From: CAZLFA01 sp964558665 | Lineage (GTDB): Bacteria; Desulfobacterota; Syntrophia; Syntrophales; PHBD01 | Length of the DNA stretch: 64,000 nucleotides | Direction of reading: 5' to 3' | NCBI GenBank assembly: GCA_964558665.1 | Contig: CAZLFA010000011.1 | Coordinates: 12,754 to 76,753, forward strand | Notes under the pieces: model-generated | Told to the model about the DNA's origin: nothing | Databases searched by the model: none | Seen by the model: only the letters and a program-made list of their open reading frames with translations | Program-made: the position numbers and the translations under genes | Shown here: in pieces, positions 9,401 through 17,500 of the stretch | Layout: every line of letters starts with the position of its first letter | How positions within the stretch are numbered: position 1 is the first letter of the stretch

Positions 9401-11461
9401 AACACCGGCGATTGATTTCTCCGCTATCAGCCGATATCTCTCTTCACTTTCCTGAACCGCCGTTTCAGCAACCCTCCCTCTGATGATTTTCTGCAATTCA
9501 CTGGCAACCAGATTGACCTGCATGACATCAAGATCATTGTATTCCGCCGACTTGTTGCCTACCCCGAAAATAATTCTGACCTTTCCGTCTTCAATCACGG
9601 GTATGCTCATGAAGCGGCTGATCGTTGTATGCCCTTCGGGGAGGCCCTTTCTGTTCGGTGAGTTATTGTAGTCATTATAAACGACAGCACCCTTCAGACG
9701 GACACAATCCACCCAGTTTCCCGCGCTTTCGATTGAATAATGGGCATCATGAGAGACTGCGCAGTTTTCCATTGCCTGTCCGTTCCATGCTGTCAGAACG
9801 ACGCTTGCCTGATCGTCGGAAACAAGATGAAAAAAGCCCACTTTGCTTTCTGTAAGGCTCACCGCCCTTTCAAGCACATAGTTGTACAGCTCTCTGTCGG
9901 TAAGCTTCGGCGCCTTTTCATACAGCTCGAGGAGATACCTGCCCCGTTCCAATTCTTTATGAAGGAGTTCTTCCCTCTTTATTTTTTCCGAAATGTCCCT
10001 GAATGTCAGAACTGCGCCGACAACTCTGCCTTCTTCGACAATCGGTGTGCTTGTATATTCAACCGGAATGCCGGTTCCGTCCTTTTTCCAGAAAAGATCT
10101 TTTGCTATGTGATGAACCTTCCCGTCTCTGTATGCCGCATATATGGGACACTCCTCTTCAGGATAACTGCCGCCGACGGCCCTTGTATGGTGAAATGTCT
10201 TGTGGCTTTCAAGCCCCGTCATTTCCCCGGTATCATAACCGAGCATTTGAGCGGCTACAGGATTGACATAGACATGCCTTCCTTCGGTATCCAGCCTTAT
10301 GATGCCCTCACCCGCCGATTGCAGGATCTGCTCTTTCTCATTTTTCAACTGCGCGATCTTCGCCTCGGCTATCCTGCGCTCCAGATGCCTCCGCTCGAGT
10401 ATTTCAGCCATTTCATCAAACGATCTGGCCAACTGTCCGATCTCGTTCTCCTCGTAGGGAAGCCCTGTCCGGGCGTCCAGATTCCCCTGTCCAAGCTGTT
10501 TCGAAGCCTCGACCAGCACATCCATCCTCTTTGCTATTATCCGGTTGCCTATGAGATGCGCCACAATCAGCGCCAGCAGAGCGGCAATCCCAAGCAGCTC
10601 CAGATTCCTCATCAACGCGCGATCAGCCGCGGCAAGAACCTGTTCTTCCGGAATTCCGACACGGATATAAAGGTACGGGGTCTTAACTCCCGGAAGATGA
10701 ATACGCTTATATCCGTAAAGACGCCTTTTACCGTCAACTCCCGTGGCGAAAAAATTGCCTTCACCTTCAGAGGACGACATTCTTGAGATCATTTCCGGCA
10801 GATCCTTCTCGCCTGCATACCTCTCAAAGGCCGGATAGCGGTAAAGGCGGACGCCATTGCCATCGGTGAGCGCGATTGCCGATCCTTCCGGCAGCCTGGC
10901 TATTTCAAAATATTTTTCGTAATACGCCGCATTGAAGCCCGCGGCAGCAACAGCGCGAACCTTTCCATTCGCTCCGGTTACCGGATAGGCATAATGAAAT
11001 ACAGGCACACCGGCTGAGCGGCTCAGCACATACTCGCCGATGGAAAACTTGCCGGTTCGCATAATTTCCTTGAAGTATTTGCGGTCGGCTATGTTGAATG
11101 ACTTAACGAGAGGAGCAGAGGCAAAAACGGCGCCTTCCGGAGATGCGACATTTATGACTGCATAACCGGGATTTTTAGCCAGCAGCTCATTCAGCAGCAG
11201 CTCACATTCCTTTACGTTCTGTTGCTCCACAGCCGGAATTTTGGAGATCATCATGAGCAGTTGGCGGGTGCTGTTTGTTATATTCTCCTGCTGAATGGCC
11301 ACCCCCTGGGCAAGGTTTGTTATGTCGCGCCTGGCTTTTTCAATCTCTTCGCTTCTCCTTTCCATGCCGGTCAGAACAATTATTCCCAGAGCCGGCAGGA
11401 TGGCGAAAAAAACCAGCACAAATAGATGGATGCGGATAGGAAGCGAGAAAACCGACCTCAT
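6404..11461 (-). CDS. Hybrid sensor histidine kinase: Cache-HAMP-PAS-GAF-PAS-PAS-HisKA-HATPase-REC-REC-HPt
   Basis: Inner-membrane phosphorelay kinase of 1685 residues. Two membrane helices (about 8-28 and 285-305) flank a double-Cache-like periplasmic sensor; HAMP follows (about 305-360). Then come PAS (about 375-490), GAF (about 520-665) and two PAS domains (about 670-915). HisKA has the phosphohistidine motif SHEIRTPMNAVLG, and the ATPase has N box NLGNNAVKFT and GTGLGLAISRRL. Two receivers (LVIMDWRLQGTNG and IVLMDVQMPLLDG) and an HPt domain with RISHSMKSVAGLIGAKRL end the chain. All catalytic residues are present. ATG 11461 has AGGAGG 10 nt upstream. It lies between an MCP gene and the HD-GYP regulator on the same strand with 26 and 12 nt gaps, which suggests a shared operon. 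Confidence 0.95.
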   Translation of the reverse strand: MRSVFSLPIRIHLFVLVFFAILPALGIIVLTGMERRSEEIEKARRDITNLAQGVAIQQENITNSTRQLLMMISKIPAVEQQNVKECELLLNELLAKNPGYAVINVASPEGAVFASAPLVKSFNIADRKYFKEIMRTGKFSIGEYVLSRSAGVPVFHYAYPVTGANGKVRAVAAAGFNAAYYEKYFEIARLPEGSAIALTDGNGVRLYRYPAFERYAGEKDLPEMISRMSSSEGEGNFFATGVDGKRRLYGYKRIHLPGVKTPYLYIRVGIPEEQVLAAADRALMRNLELLGIAALLALIVAHLIGNRIIAKRMDVLVEASKQLGQGNLDARTGLPYEENEIGQLARSFDEMAEILERRHLERRIAEAKIAQLKNEKEQILQSAGEGIIRLDTEGRHVYVNPVAAQMLGYDTGEMTGLESHKTFHHTRAVGGSYPEEECPIYAAYRDGKVHHIAKDLFWKKDGTGIPVEYTSTPIVEEGRVVGAVLTFRDISEKIKREELLHKELERGRYLLELYEKAPKLTDRELYNYVLERAVSLTESKVGFFHLVSDDQASVVLTAWNGQAMENCAVSHDAHYSIESAGNWVDCVRLKGAVVYNDYNNSPNRKGLPEGHTTISRFMSIPVIEDGKVRIIFGVGNKSAEYNDLDVMQVNLVASELQKIIRGRVAETAVQESEERYRLIAEKSIAGVYIVQEGKFSFLNANAASYAGYGPHELIGRVATAIVHDDDRELVRANAVKMLRGKRRAPYEFRIVTREGKTRWIMETVTSVHLGGKPAILGNSMDITEIKEAMEKIEEQKAMESSILIAIPHAVMGLHNRRIVFANDAVEQVFGWTPEELIGQTTRVLYGSESDYKDIGMTFYSAMKDQRNYSTEYTCIRKDGRNIVCRINISAIGDHFSEGRVVVVYEDITERKRAEIDLENYRNRLEELVNERTAELVAAKKVAEAATQSKSEFLANMSHEIRTPMNAVLGMTHLALQTDLTGKQADYLHKIESAGQSLLGIINDILDFSKIEAGKLDIEETDFMLEDVLDNAVTIIGMKASEKKLELLVDTAPDVPVSLSGDALRLGQVLINLGNNAVKFTEQGEVIIRTRLVKREFEGEQEKIHLQFSVIDTGIGMTEEQQGRLFQPFMQGDSSVTRKYGGTGLGLAISRRLVEMMGGRIIVDSELYKGSIFSFFAVFGAGAVTSRHYVETSAELKGLRILVVDDSHAARQILKGMLDAMGLIVKDTASAEKAIAEIKKADTDMPYDLVIMDWRLQGTNGIEAAQYIKSYLKLKNIPKILMATAYSYEDIRTRAEKAGLDGFLLKPISPSVLLDTIMVLFGKERITPCTAAEDHKPSVHLAGIAGAQVLLAEDNELNQQVAKELLEKAGLVVSLAGNGLEAVEKAKQGIFDIVLMDVQMPLLDGYEAARIIRRRLDLKDLPIIALTAHVLSRDREECLLSGMNDYISKPINPENLHAMLLKWIKPGQRMAIPLQKSGREAVDDSLPEELPGIAVRESVTRMMQGDARLYLKAIQSFVENHADDAHAVREAIQKGDREKALRISHSMKSVAGLIGAKRLQWSSRGLEKAIKDVRKEAWEELIADFDHHLSGAISVLREYLDRYHARSGSENVCIPDGKSVNEIISEMLVTLETDLPKAMDALNPLGMLLQGTTLAEKYEQLKKNLLVYDTDNARRDLEFMNTALMS

Positions 11462-11487
11462 GCATCTGCCTCCTGCAGAGTCATCAT

Positions 11488-13032
11488 TCAGAAATCCTCA
11501 AAATTTTCATCGGTCGTCATGCCGTCTGCAACAGCCGGCAACCGTGTATAGCGCGGCATAGATATTCCCTTCTTCATTTCCGGAAACGGCTCTGTTTTTC
11601 CTGCTTTGTTGATCTGTGCCGATTTGCCTTTAAGTACATTGCCGTTCGATCCGGCGATTACATTCGTCAGATCGCCGACATACCCCTTCATCTCGGCTGC
11701 CTGCGCATTGAGTTCTTCTGCTGCGGATGCAGCCTCTTCTGCGCCCGCAGCATTGCGCTGTACAACAATATCCATCTCCACGACGGCCTTCCTGATCTGT
11801 TCAATTCCCTGCGCCTGCTCACGGGAGGCCGTTTCTATCTCATCAACCAGGACAGAGATCTTCATGGCAATATCCTTATTTGCCGCAAAGGCCGCCTGTG
11901 TCGATCTGGTCAGTTCACTTCCCCGTCTGACCGCCTTTATGGAGTTTTCTATCAACGTACCCGTGCTCTTTGCCGCGTCCGCCGCCCTGATGGCCAGGCT
12001 CCTTACCTCCTCGGCAACCACAGAGAAGCCGGCGCCTGCCTCTCCGGCACGGGCCGCCTCAACCGCTGCATTGAGCGCAAGCAGGTTCGTCTGAAAGGCT
12101 ATTTCATCGATTGTTCTTATGATCTTTCCGATCTCTTCACTTGTTCTGGTGATTTCTTCGACGGCCCCGATCATCTGCCCCAGTTCGGAATTGGCCTTTT
12201 CAACAATGTTTTTCGCTTCATCCATCATCGATCTTGTTTCCGTGGCATTGTCCGCATTCTTTCTGGTCATAGCCGACAATTCCTCCAGAGACGCAGATGT
12301 TTCCTGAATTGCCGCGGCCTGTTCAGTGGCGCCTTCGGCCAATGACTGACTGGATGTAGACACCTCGTTTGAGGCGGCGGAAACATGATTGGAACCCAGT
12401 TCCAGCCCTTCAATCACCTTGTTGATCGGCCTTGTGATGAGCCTGGTGATGCCCAGCGCAAAGCACAGCCCCATAGCGACAGCGAGCACAGCACCGCCGA
12501 TAATAAGTTTATTGGCCCAGGATATTTGAAGCTGCAGCTTGCCGAAGTGATTGTTTTTCGCTTCGACACATTCCTTTTCCACTGCTCTTCCGGAATCGCG
12601 AAGGGACGCGTCAAAGACCTTCAATTGCTGCTCACGCACCTCAGGTGAAATATCTTTATTCCCCAGAAAGATCACCATTTCAGCAAAGGTTTTTTCATAT
12701 CTGGAAGCCGCTGCCAGTATGTTGTCCATCTGCCGGGCATTTTTCTGGTCCCGGAAGCGTTTCTTAAGATTTTCTGCTGTTGTTTTCAGCTTCACGATTG
12801 CGGAGTTGGTTTCATCCACCCATTGCTGTTCTCCCCTGATGATGAAGTTTTTTTCATAGCGGCGCGCCTGCAGTATGTACTTGCTGATGTTGTCCGTCTC
12901 ATCAACCTTAAAGAAACGATCGGTTACTACCGACAAACTGTCCCACCCCACATACGCAACAGATGCCGTCAGCAGCATGATCACGACAAATCCGGCCATT
13001 ATTTTCGTACGCAGCTTTATATTCCCGAACAT
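11488..13032 (-). CDS. Methyl-accepting chemotaxis protein with C-terminal CheR-tether-like pentapeptide
   Basis: Chemoreceptor of 514 residues. The start is ATG 13032, chosen for GGGAGG 5 nt upstream; the frame extends 10 codons further without a ribosome site. It has a membrane helix near residues 12-30, a four-helix-bundle-type ligand domain (about 35-180), a second helix with AVLAVAMGLCFALG, a HAMP-like linker and the MCP signalling domain with the tip TIDEIAFQTNLLALNAAVEA. The protein ends in NFEDF, matching the pattern x-aromatic-x-x-aromatic of CheR/CheB docking pentapeptides such as NWETF of Tsr. First gene of the apparent MCP, kinase, HD-GYP, PP2C, STAS run. Confidence 0.94.
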   Translation of the reverse strand: MFGNIKLRTKIMAGFVVIMLLTASVAYVGWDSLSVVTDRFFKVDETDNISKYILQARRYEKNFIIRGEQQWVDETNSAIVKLKTTAENLKKRFRDQKNARQMDNILAAASRYEKTFAEMVIFLGNKDISPEVREQQLKVFDASLRDSGRAVEKECVEAKNNHFGKLQLQISWANKLIIGGAVLAVAMGLCFALGITRLITRPINKVIEGLELGSNHVSAASNEVSTSSQSLAEGATEQAAAIQETSASLEELSAMTRKNADNATETRSMMDEAKNIVEKANSELGQMIGAVEEITRTSEEIGKIIRTIDEIAFQTNLLALNAAVEAARAGEAGAGFSVVAEEVRSLAIRAADAAKSTGTLIENSIKAVRRGSELTRSTQAAFAANKDIAMKISVLVDEIETASREQAQGIEQIRKAVVEMDIVVQRNAAGAEEAASAAEELNAQAAEMKGYVGDLTNVIAGSNGNVLKGKSAQINKAGKTEPFPEMKKGISMPRYTRLPAVADGMTTDENFEDF

Positions 13033-13193
13033 TTTAACCTCCCTGATTTCCGGAGGCGCCATCCAGCCACCTCCATGAATCTCACATCCAGACCGGCGAC
13101 GGGCCTTTCATCCCCTTGGAGCCTGCCGCCGCTGAAAGTTAAGTTGCTTCATTTTCAACATGGACCGCCTTGACTCCCGGTTTTCTGTTATGA

Positions 13194-13721
13194 TTAAGGG
13201 CAGTGAGGCGAGGCGCTCTGCTCGCTGTGGGGGACAACGGCATCTTCGCCGGCCTCACCTGCCCTGAGGTCGATGTTTTTCAGGTCAGGCGCCGCGTCGC
13301 TTTTCAGCAGAATGTCCTCTTTACTTTTTTTTACCTCGGCATCCGGTTCCTGCTGCTCATTCAGCCCTTGAAAAATTGTGGGGAGAAGTTCCGTTTTCAT
13401 GATCCTCTTGGGCACATAGGCAAAGGCGCCGGCCTCCATGGCGGAAGTCCTGTGCGCCATGTCTTCATGGATGGAAACAACAATTATCCTCGACCCCGGG
13501 AGGGCGTCCTTGATCCTTCGGGTTGCTTCAATCCCGTCCATTTTCGGGAGGCTGATATCCATCAATATTACATCTGGAGACCATCTCTTTACCACGGCAA
13601 GAGCCTCTTCCGCCCCGGAGGCCTCAATAATCTGGCAATCAGGAACAGACAAAGTGAGCCAGTCCTTAAGTGCGTTTCTTACTGTATCGTGATCCTCGAC
13701 GATCATTATGCATTGTTTCAT
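13194..13721 (-). CDS. Single-domain response regulator with unstructured C-terminal tail
   Basis: 175 residues from ATG 13721; in-frame codons extend upstream to 13913 but overlap a neighbouring gene. The receiver occupies residues 3-120, with acidic Glu9/Asp10, phosphoacceptor Asp55 in VILMDISLPKMDG, the switch Ser in VVSIHE and a conserved Lys in YVPKRIM. The last 50 residues are charged and Ala/Glu-rich, with no DNA-binding or enzymatic domain. It could be a CheY-like output or a phosphate sink. It follows the NarL regulator after a 152-nt gap carrying a 19-bp tandem repeat, so it may be separately promoted by that regulator. Confidence 0.9.
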   Translation of the reverse strand: MKQCIMIVEDHDTVRNALKDWLTLSVPDCQIIEASGAEEALAVVKRWSPDVILMDISLPKMDGIEATRRIKDALPGSRIIVVSIHEDMAHRTSAMEAGAFAYVPKRIMKTELLPTIFQGLNEQQEPDAEVKKSKEDILLKSDAAPDLKNIDLRAGEAGEDAVVPHSEQSASPHCP

Positions 13722-13802
13722 GCCCGCCCCCCCCTGATGCTGATGAATGATTGATAATCGGCAAATCCTTCTTGTCTTATTTGACTGCAGGATTATCAGA
13801 CG

Positions 13803-13818
13803 CATACAGAAATGTATG
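13803..13818. other. Small inverted repeat (6-bp arms, GAAA loop)
   Basis: CATACA and TGTATG flank GAAA in the gap upstream of the lone receiver gene. It may be a regulator half-site pair or a short hairpin. It sits just next to the 19-bp tandem repeat. Weak evidence alone. Confidence 0.35.
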
Positions 13819-13828
13819 TAGGAGATGA

Positions 13829-13870
13829 TTGACAGTTGATGTAGGGATATCTTGACAGTTGATGTAGGGA
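13829..13870. promoter_or_regulatory. Tandem 19-bp direct repeat, candidate regulator binding site
   Basis: TTGACAGTTGATGTAGGGA occurs twice exactly, at 13829-13847 and 13852-13870, a pitch of 23 bp (about two helical turns). It starts directly after the stop of the NarL-family regulator and lies upstream of the lone receiver gene. A perfect intergenic repeat at near-helical pitch suggests cooperative binding, plausibly by that regulator. It could also be a simple recent duplication. Confidence 0.5.
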
Positions 13871-13873
13871 CTA

Positions 13874-14533
13874 TTAAACTTTTTCGATGGTGATCAGCCC
13901 GTACTGGATGCAAAACTTAATAAGGCCGGGAAGATCTCTTACATTCAGCTTCTGCATAAGCCGGCTGCGGTACGTATCAACGGTTTTCGGGGAAAGGTGG
14001 AGCTTTTGAGCTATTTCAGCGCTTGTCCTGCCTTCTGCAACAAGCTGAAGAACCTCACGCTCCCTCAGGCTGAGCGTTTTCAACGGATCTCCGGAATCAA
14101 TAGTCTTTCCCGGCGCCAGTTTGTCATCCCAGATACGGTCCGAGACTTTCCTGCTCATGAATCGCCTTCCGGCACGCACGGATTTCACCGCGTCTATCAA
14201 CTCACTGCCGGCCGACTCTTTCAGTATATAACCGGCGACACCGGCACCCAGCGCCCGCATGATGTGTTCGGATGAAGCATACATGGAAAGAATGATAACC
14301 CGTGTCTCGGGACATTGCTTGCAAATCAGTTCGGCCGCCTCAATACCGTTCATCTCCGACATGGCAATGTCCATAAGAACGATATCGGGGTTGACCTGCC
14401 TAACTTTTTTAACGGCATCCCGACCGTTGTCCGCTTCCCCGACGACGGAAAATCCTTCCTGAGCTTCCAGGAGATATCTCAGCCCGTCACGGACAATCGC
14501 GTGATCATCGGCTATAAAGATTGTGACGTTCAT
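13874..14533 (-). CDS. NarL/FixJ-family response regulator
   Basis: 219 residues: receiver (about 3-120) with Asp9/Asp10 and phosphoacceptor Asp55 in IVLMDIAMSEMNG, linker, and LuxR-type helix-turn-helix (about 150-210) with LSLREREVLQLVAEG and LSPKTVDTYRSRLMQKL. A cytoplasmic DNA-binding transcription factor. Its ATG overlaps the stop of the large PAS kinase by 4 nt (ATGA), so the two are translationally coupled and almost certainly a cognate pair. The HisKA_3 type of that kinase is the usual partner of NarL regulators. Confidence 0.96.
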   Translation of the reverse strand: MNVTIFIADDHAIVRDGLRYLLEAQEGFSVVGEADNGRDAVKKVRQVNPDIVLMDIAMSEMNGIEAAELICKQCPETRVIILSMYASSEHIMRALGAGVAGYILKESAGSELIDAVKSVRAGRRFMSRKVSDRIWDDKLAPGKTIDSGDPLKTLSLREREVLQLVAEGRTSAEIAQKLHLSPKTVDTYRSRLMQKLNVRDLPGLIKFCIQYGLITIEKV

Positions 14534-17500
14534 AGCGGAACCTCTATAATGATTTTTGTTCCCTTTCCGGGATTGGATGCAACGGTCAAATTGCCGCCGA
14601 TTGACCGTGAACGCTCATCCATGGATGCTATCCCCCAGCTGTGCCTTTCTTCCGCCCTGGCAATCTTTTTAGCATCGAAGCCTATACCGTCATCCTCAAT
14701 GGTGACCATAACCTTACCGCCGGATATTCCCCCCGACACATCAACATGACCCGCCAGTGCATGCTTGCTGACATTGTTCAACGCTTCCTGGACAATGCGA
14801 AAGACCGCCACCTCCGTCTCCATTTTCGGCCGGGGAATGATATCTTCTCCCGTCACGGTCAAGTCAATTCCCGTCCGCTTTGTAAAAAGATCTCCATACC
14901 ACCTTATTGATGCCATGAGACCGTAGTCGTCCATAACGGGAGGCCGCAGATCGGACATCAGGGTGCGGGTAAATTCCGTAATCCTCTCAATCAAAACCAG
15001 CGAGTCATCCACGCGCTGGATAAGTTTTTCATGGGTCTCCGGGGGAATAAAGGACCTGATTATACTGACATTGATCCCTAAAGCTGTCAGATTCTGTCCC
15101 AGATTGTCATGAAGTTCTCCGGCAACGCGCTTTCTTTCCGCCTCTTCCGCCTCGGCAAGCTTGGCAGCCAGCTTTTTCAGCTTTTCACTCTGAGCTCTCA
15201 GGATTTGCTCATTTAGCTTTCTTTCCGTGATATCAAGGATTGTTCCGGTAATATGATCGCTGTCAAAATAACAGTTTATAAGAGCGTGCTTTATATCACC
15301 GGGCCTCGTCATCATCTCGAGTTCATAATTTCGCACCAGCGGCGTCTTTTTCAGTTCATCCAGCAGCACCCGGCCGTCAGCAGATTTCTTGCACAGCATC
15401 AGAGCGTTAAGCGACATCAAATCTTCACTTGAGGGGTAGGAAAGCATCCTTGCCATGGCATGGTTCGCAAAGGTGATCGTTCCGTCATCCCGGCAGCGGA
15501 ATACGCCCATCAGCGAACTGTCAACCAGATTGCGATATCTCTTTTCAGAACTTAAAAGATTGTTTTCCAGTTGACGGCGCTCGGTAATGTCTTCATATAT
15601 TCCTTCATAATGACGAAGATTTCCATTCTCATCAAGAACGGAATGCATATTGATGGATATCCATATCGGCTTTCCGTTTTTATGATAGAACTGGGTCTCA
15701 AACCCCTTGACCGATCCCCGCTTGGCGATGAGCTGCAGCATTGCATTGTTGGCCCCCGGCGCTACGAAAAGCTGAGATGCCTTGACTCCCCGGGCCGTCA
15801 ATTCATCCGGGGAGGCATAACCGAGAATATTTGCCAGGGCCTGATTTGCCATGAGGAAATATCCTTCCCGGCTTATCTGGCAGATTCCCTCCTGCGCATT
15901 TTCCACAATGCTGCGGTATTTTTCCTCTGCCCTTCTCAACCTTTCCTCTGCATCCCTGCGGGCGCTGACATCCTGGACGATGATCAGATAATGGTCGTCT
16001 TCATCGATGTTGATTATCTCGCTGGAGAAAAGGCAGGTTTTTACCCTGCCCGCTTTTGAGCGGAATCTGAATTCCTGATCAACCACCTTGTTTTTGCTTT
16101 GCAGGGCGCCGAGGCATTTCCTCTTATCCTCTGCCGATGCCCACAGGTTCAGCTCATTGGCGTTCCTGGCCAGGGCATCTTCCCGCGAGTATCCGGAAAT
16201 CATTGAAAATCCCTCATTTATATCCACAATCGCGCCGTCTTTCACACGGGCAATCATTATTGCATCGGGACTGAAGTGAAATGCCTTGAAAAACTTTTCT
16301 TCGCTTCTGATCCGCGCATCCTCTGAGAGCTTGCGCTCCGTCATATCGTGCGAGACGACAACGGCATGAGTTATGTGTCCGCCCGGTGAATAATACGGAT
16401 AATAATTTATTTCATAATATCTTCTTTCCCCTGCCGGAAACTGAATCCAACTGGTTTCCCTTACCCGGCTGCCGGACAGACAACGGTCTATCTTTTCCCT
16501 GATGACATTTGAGAATCGTTCTTTTCCCCAGATGTCGCCGACCGATTTTCCGATAACGTCGCCTCTGCCTTTTCCCATAACCCGGCAATAGGATTCGTTG
16601 GCAACCTCATAGACATAGTCCCTGTTGATCAGCGTCATGAGCTCGCTTGCCGAATTGACGATGAATTCACTTTTTCTCCACAGGCCCTCAAGCGCCATCC
16701 TCTCCGAAATATCCTGGCCGACCGAGAGGATGCCTGTAATACGGCCATCGGCATCCCTGAGCTCTTTTTCATACCATTCAATATCCCTGCGTCGACCGTC
16801 TTTCGTTAATATGGGGTTTACATTTCCCCGCACCCGCTCACCTTTCATTGCGTTATCGAGCAAAAGGGAAATCATCTCTCTGTCCTTCGGCGGCAGAAAG
16901 GTTTGAACCCAGTCTTTTCCTCTGACCTCTTCAAGACTGTATCCGGAAATCTCCTCCATGTAAGGATTGAAAAAGACAATGCGCCCGTCTGTGTCCAGGA
17001 TCAGCACAATCGCCTGAGCTGTCTCTATCATACTTTCGGCAAACTCTTTTTCCCTTCTTATGTCCTCCTGTGCCCTTTTTCTGCTCTCCTCCGCTCCCAG
17101 TGCGGAAGCTATTATGCCGAAGACACGCCTGTCTTCTTCGGAAAAGCCGATATCCCGGCGGGACATTACACAAAGGACACCCTGTTTCAGACCGCCGATT
17201 CGCACCAGATGGCCGCAGTATGTTTCCACGCCGGCCAGCCGTATCATGGGAATGCGGTCTGCCAGTTCACTGCCGCCCAGATGTCTTAGATACAGGTATT
17301 CTTCGTCTGCCTGATCAAACACCAGGCCGCAAAGGCTGTTATCCACGGATACACACTCCGGCATTCCCTCGGGATAATTCCAGGCGCCGACACGGCGGAT
17401 CAAGGCTCCCTCCAGAAGGGAATAGAGGGCAATGTCAACTCCGAATATCTCCCCGCAAAGGGCAACCAGGCTTTCTACATTTGCCTGGTAGTCGGAACCC

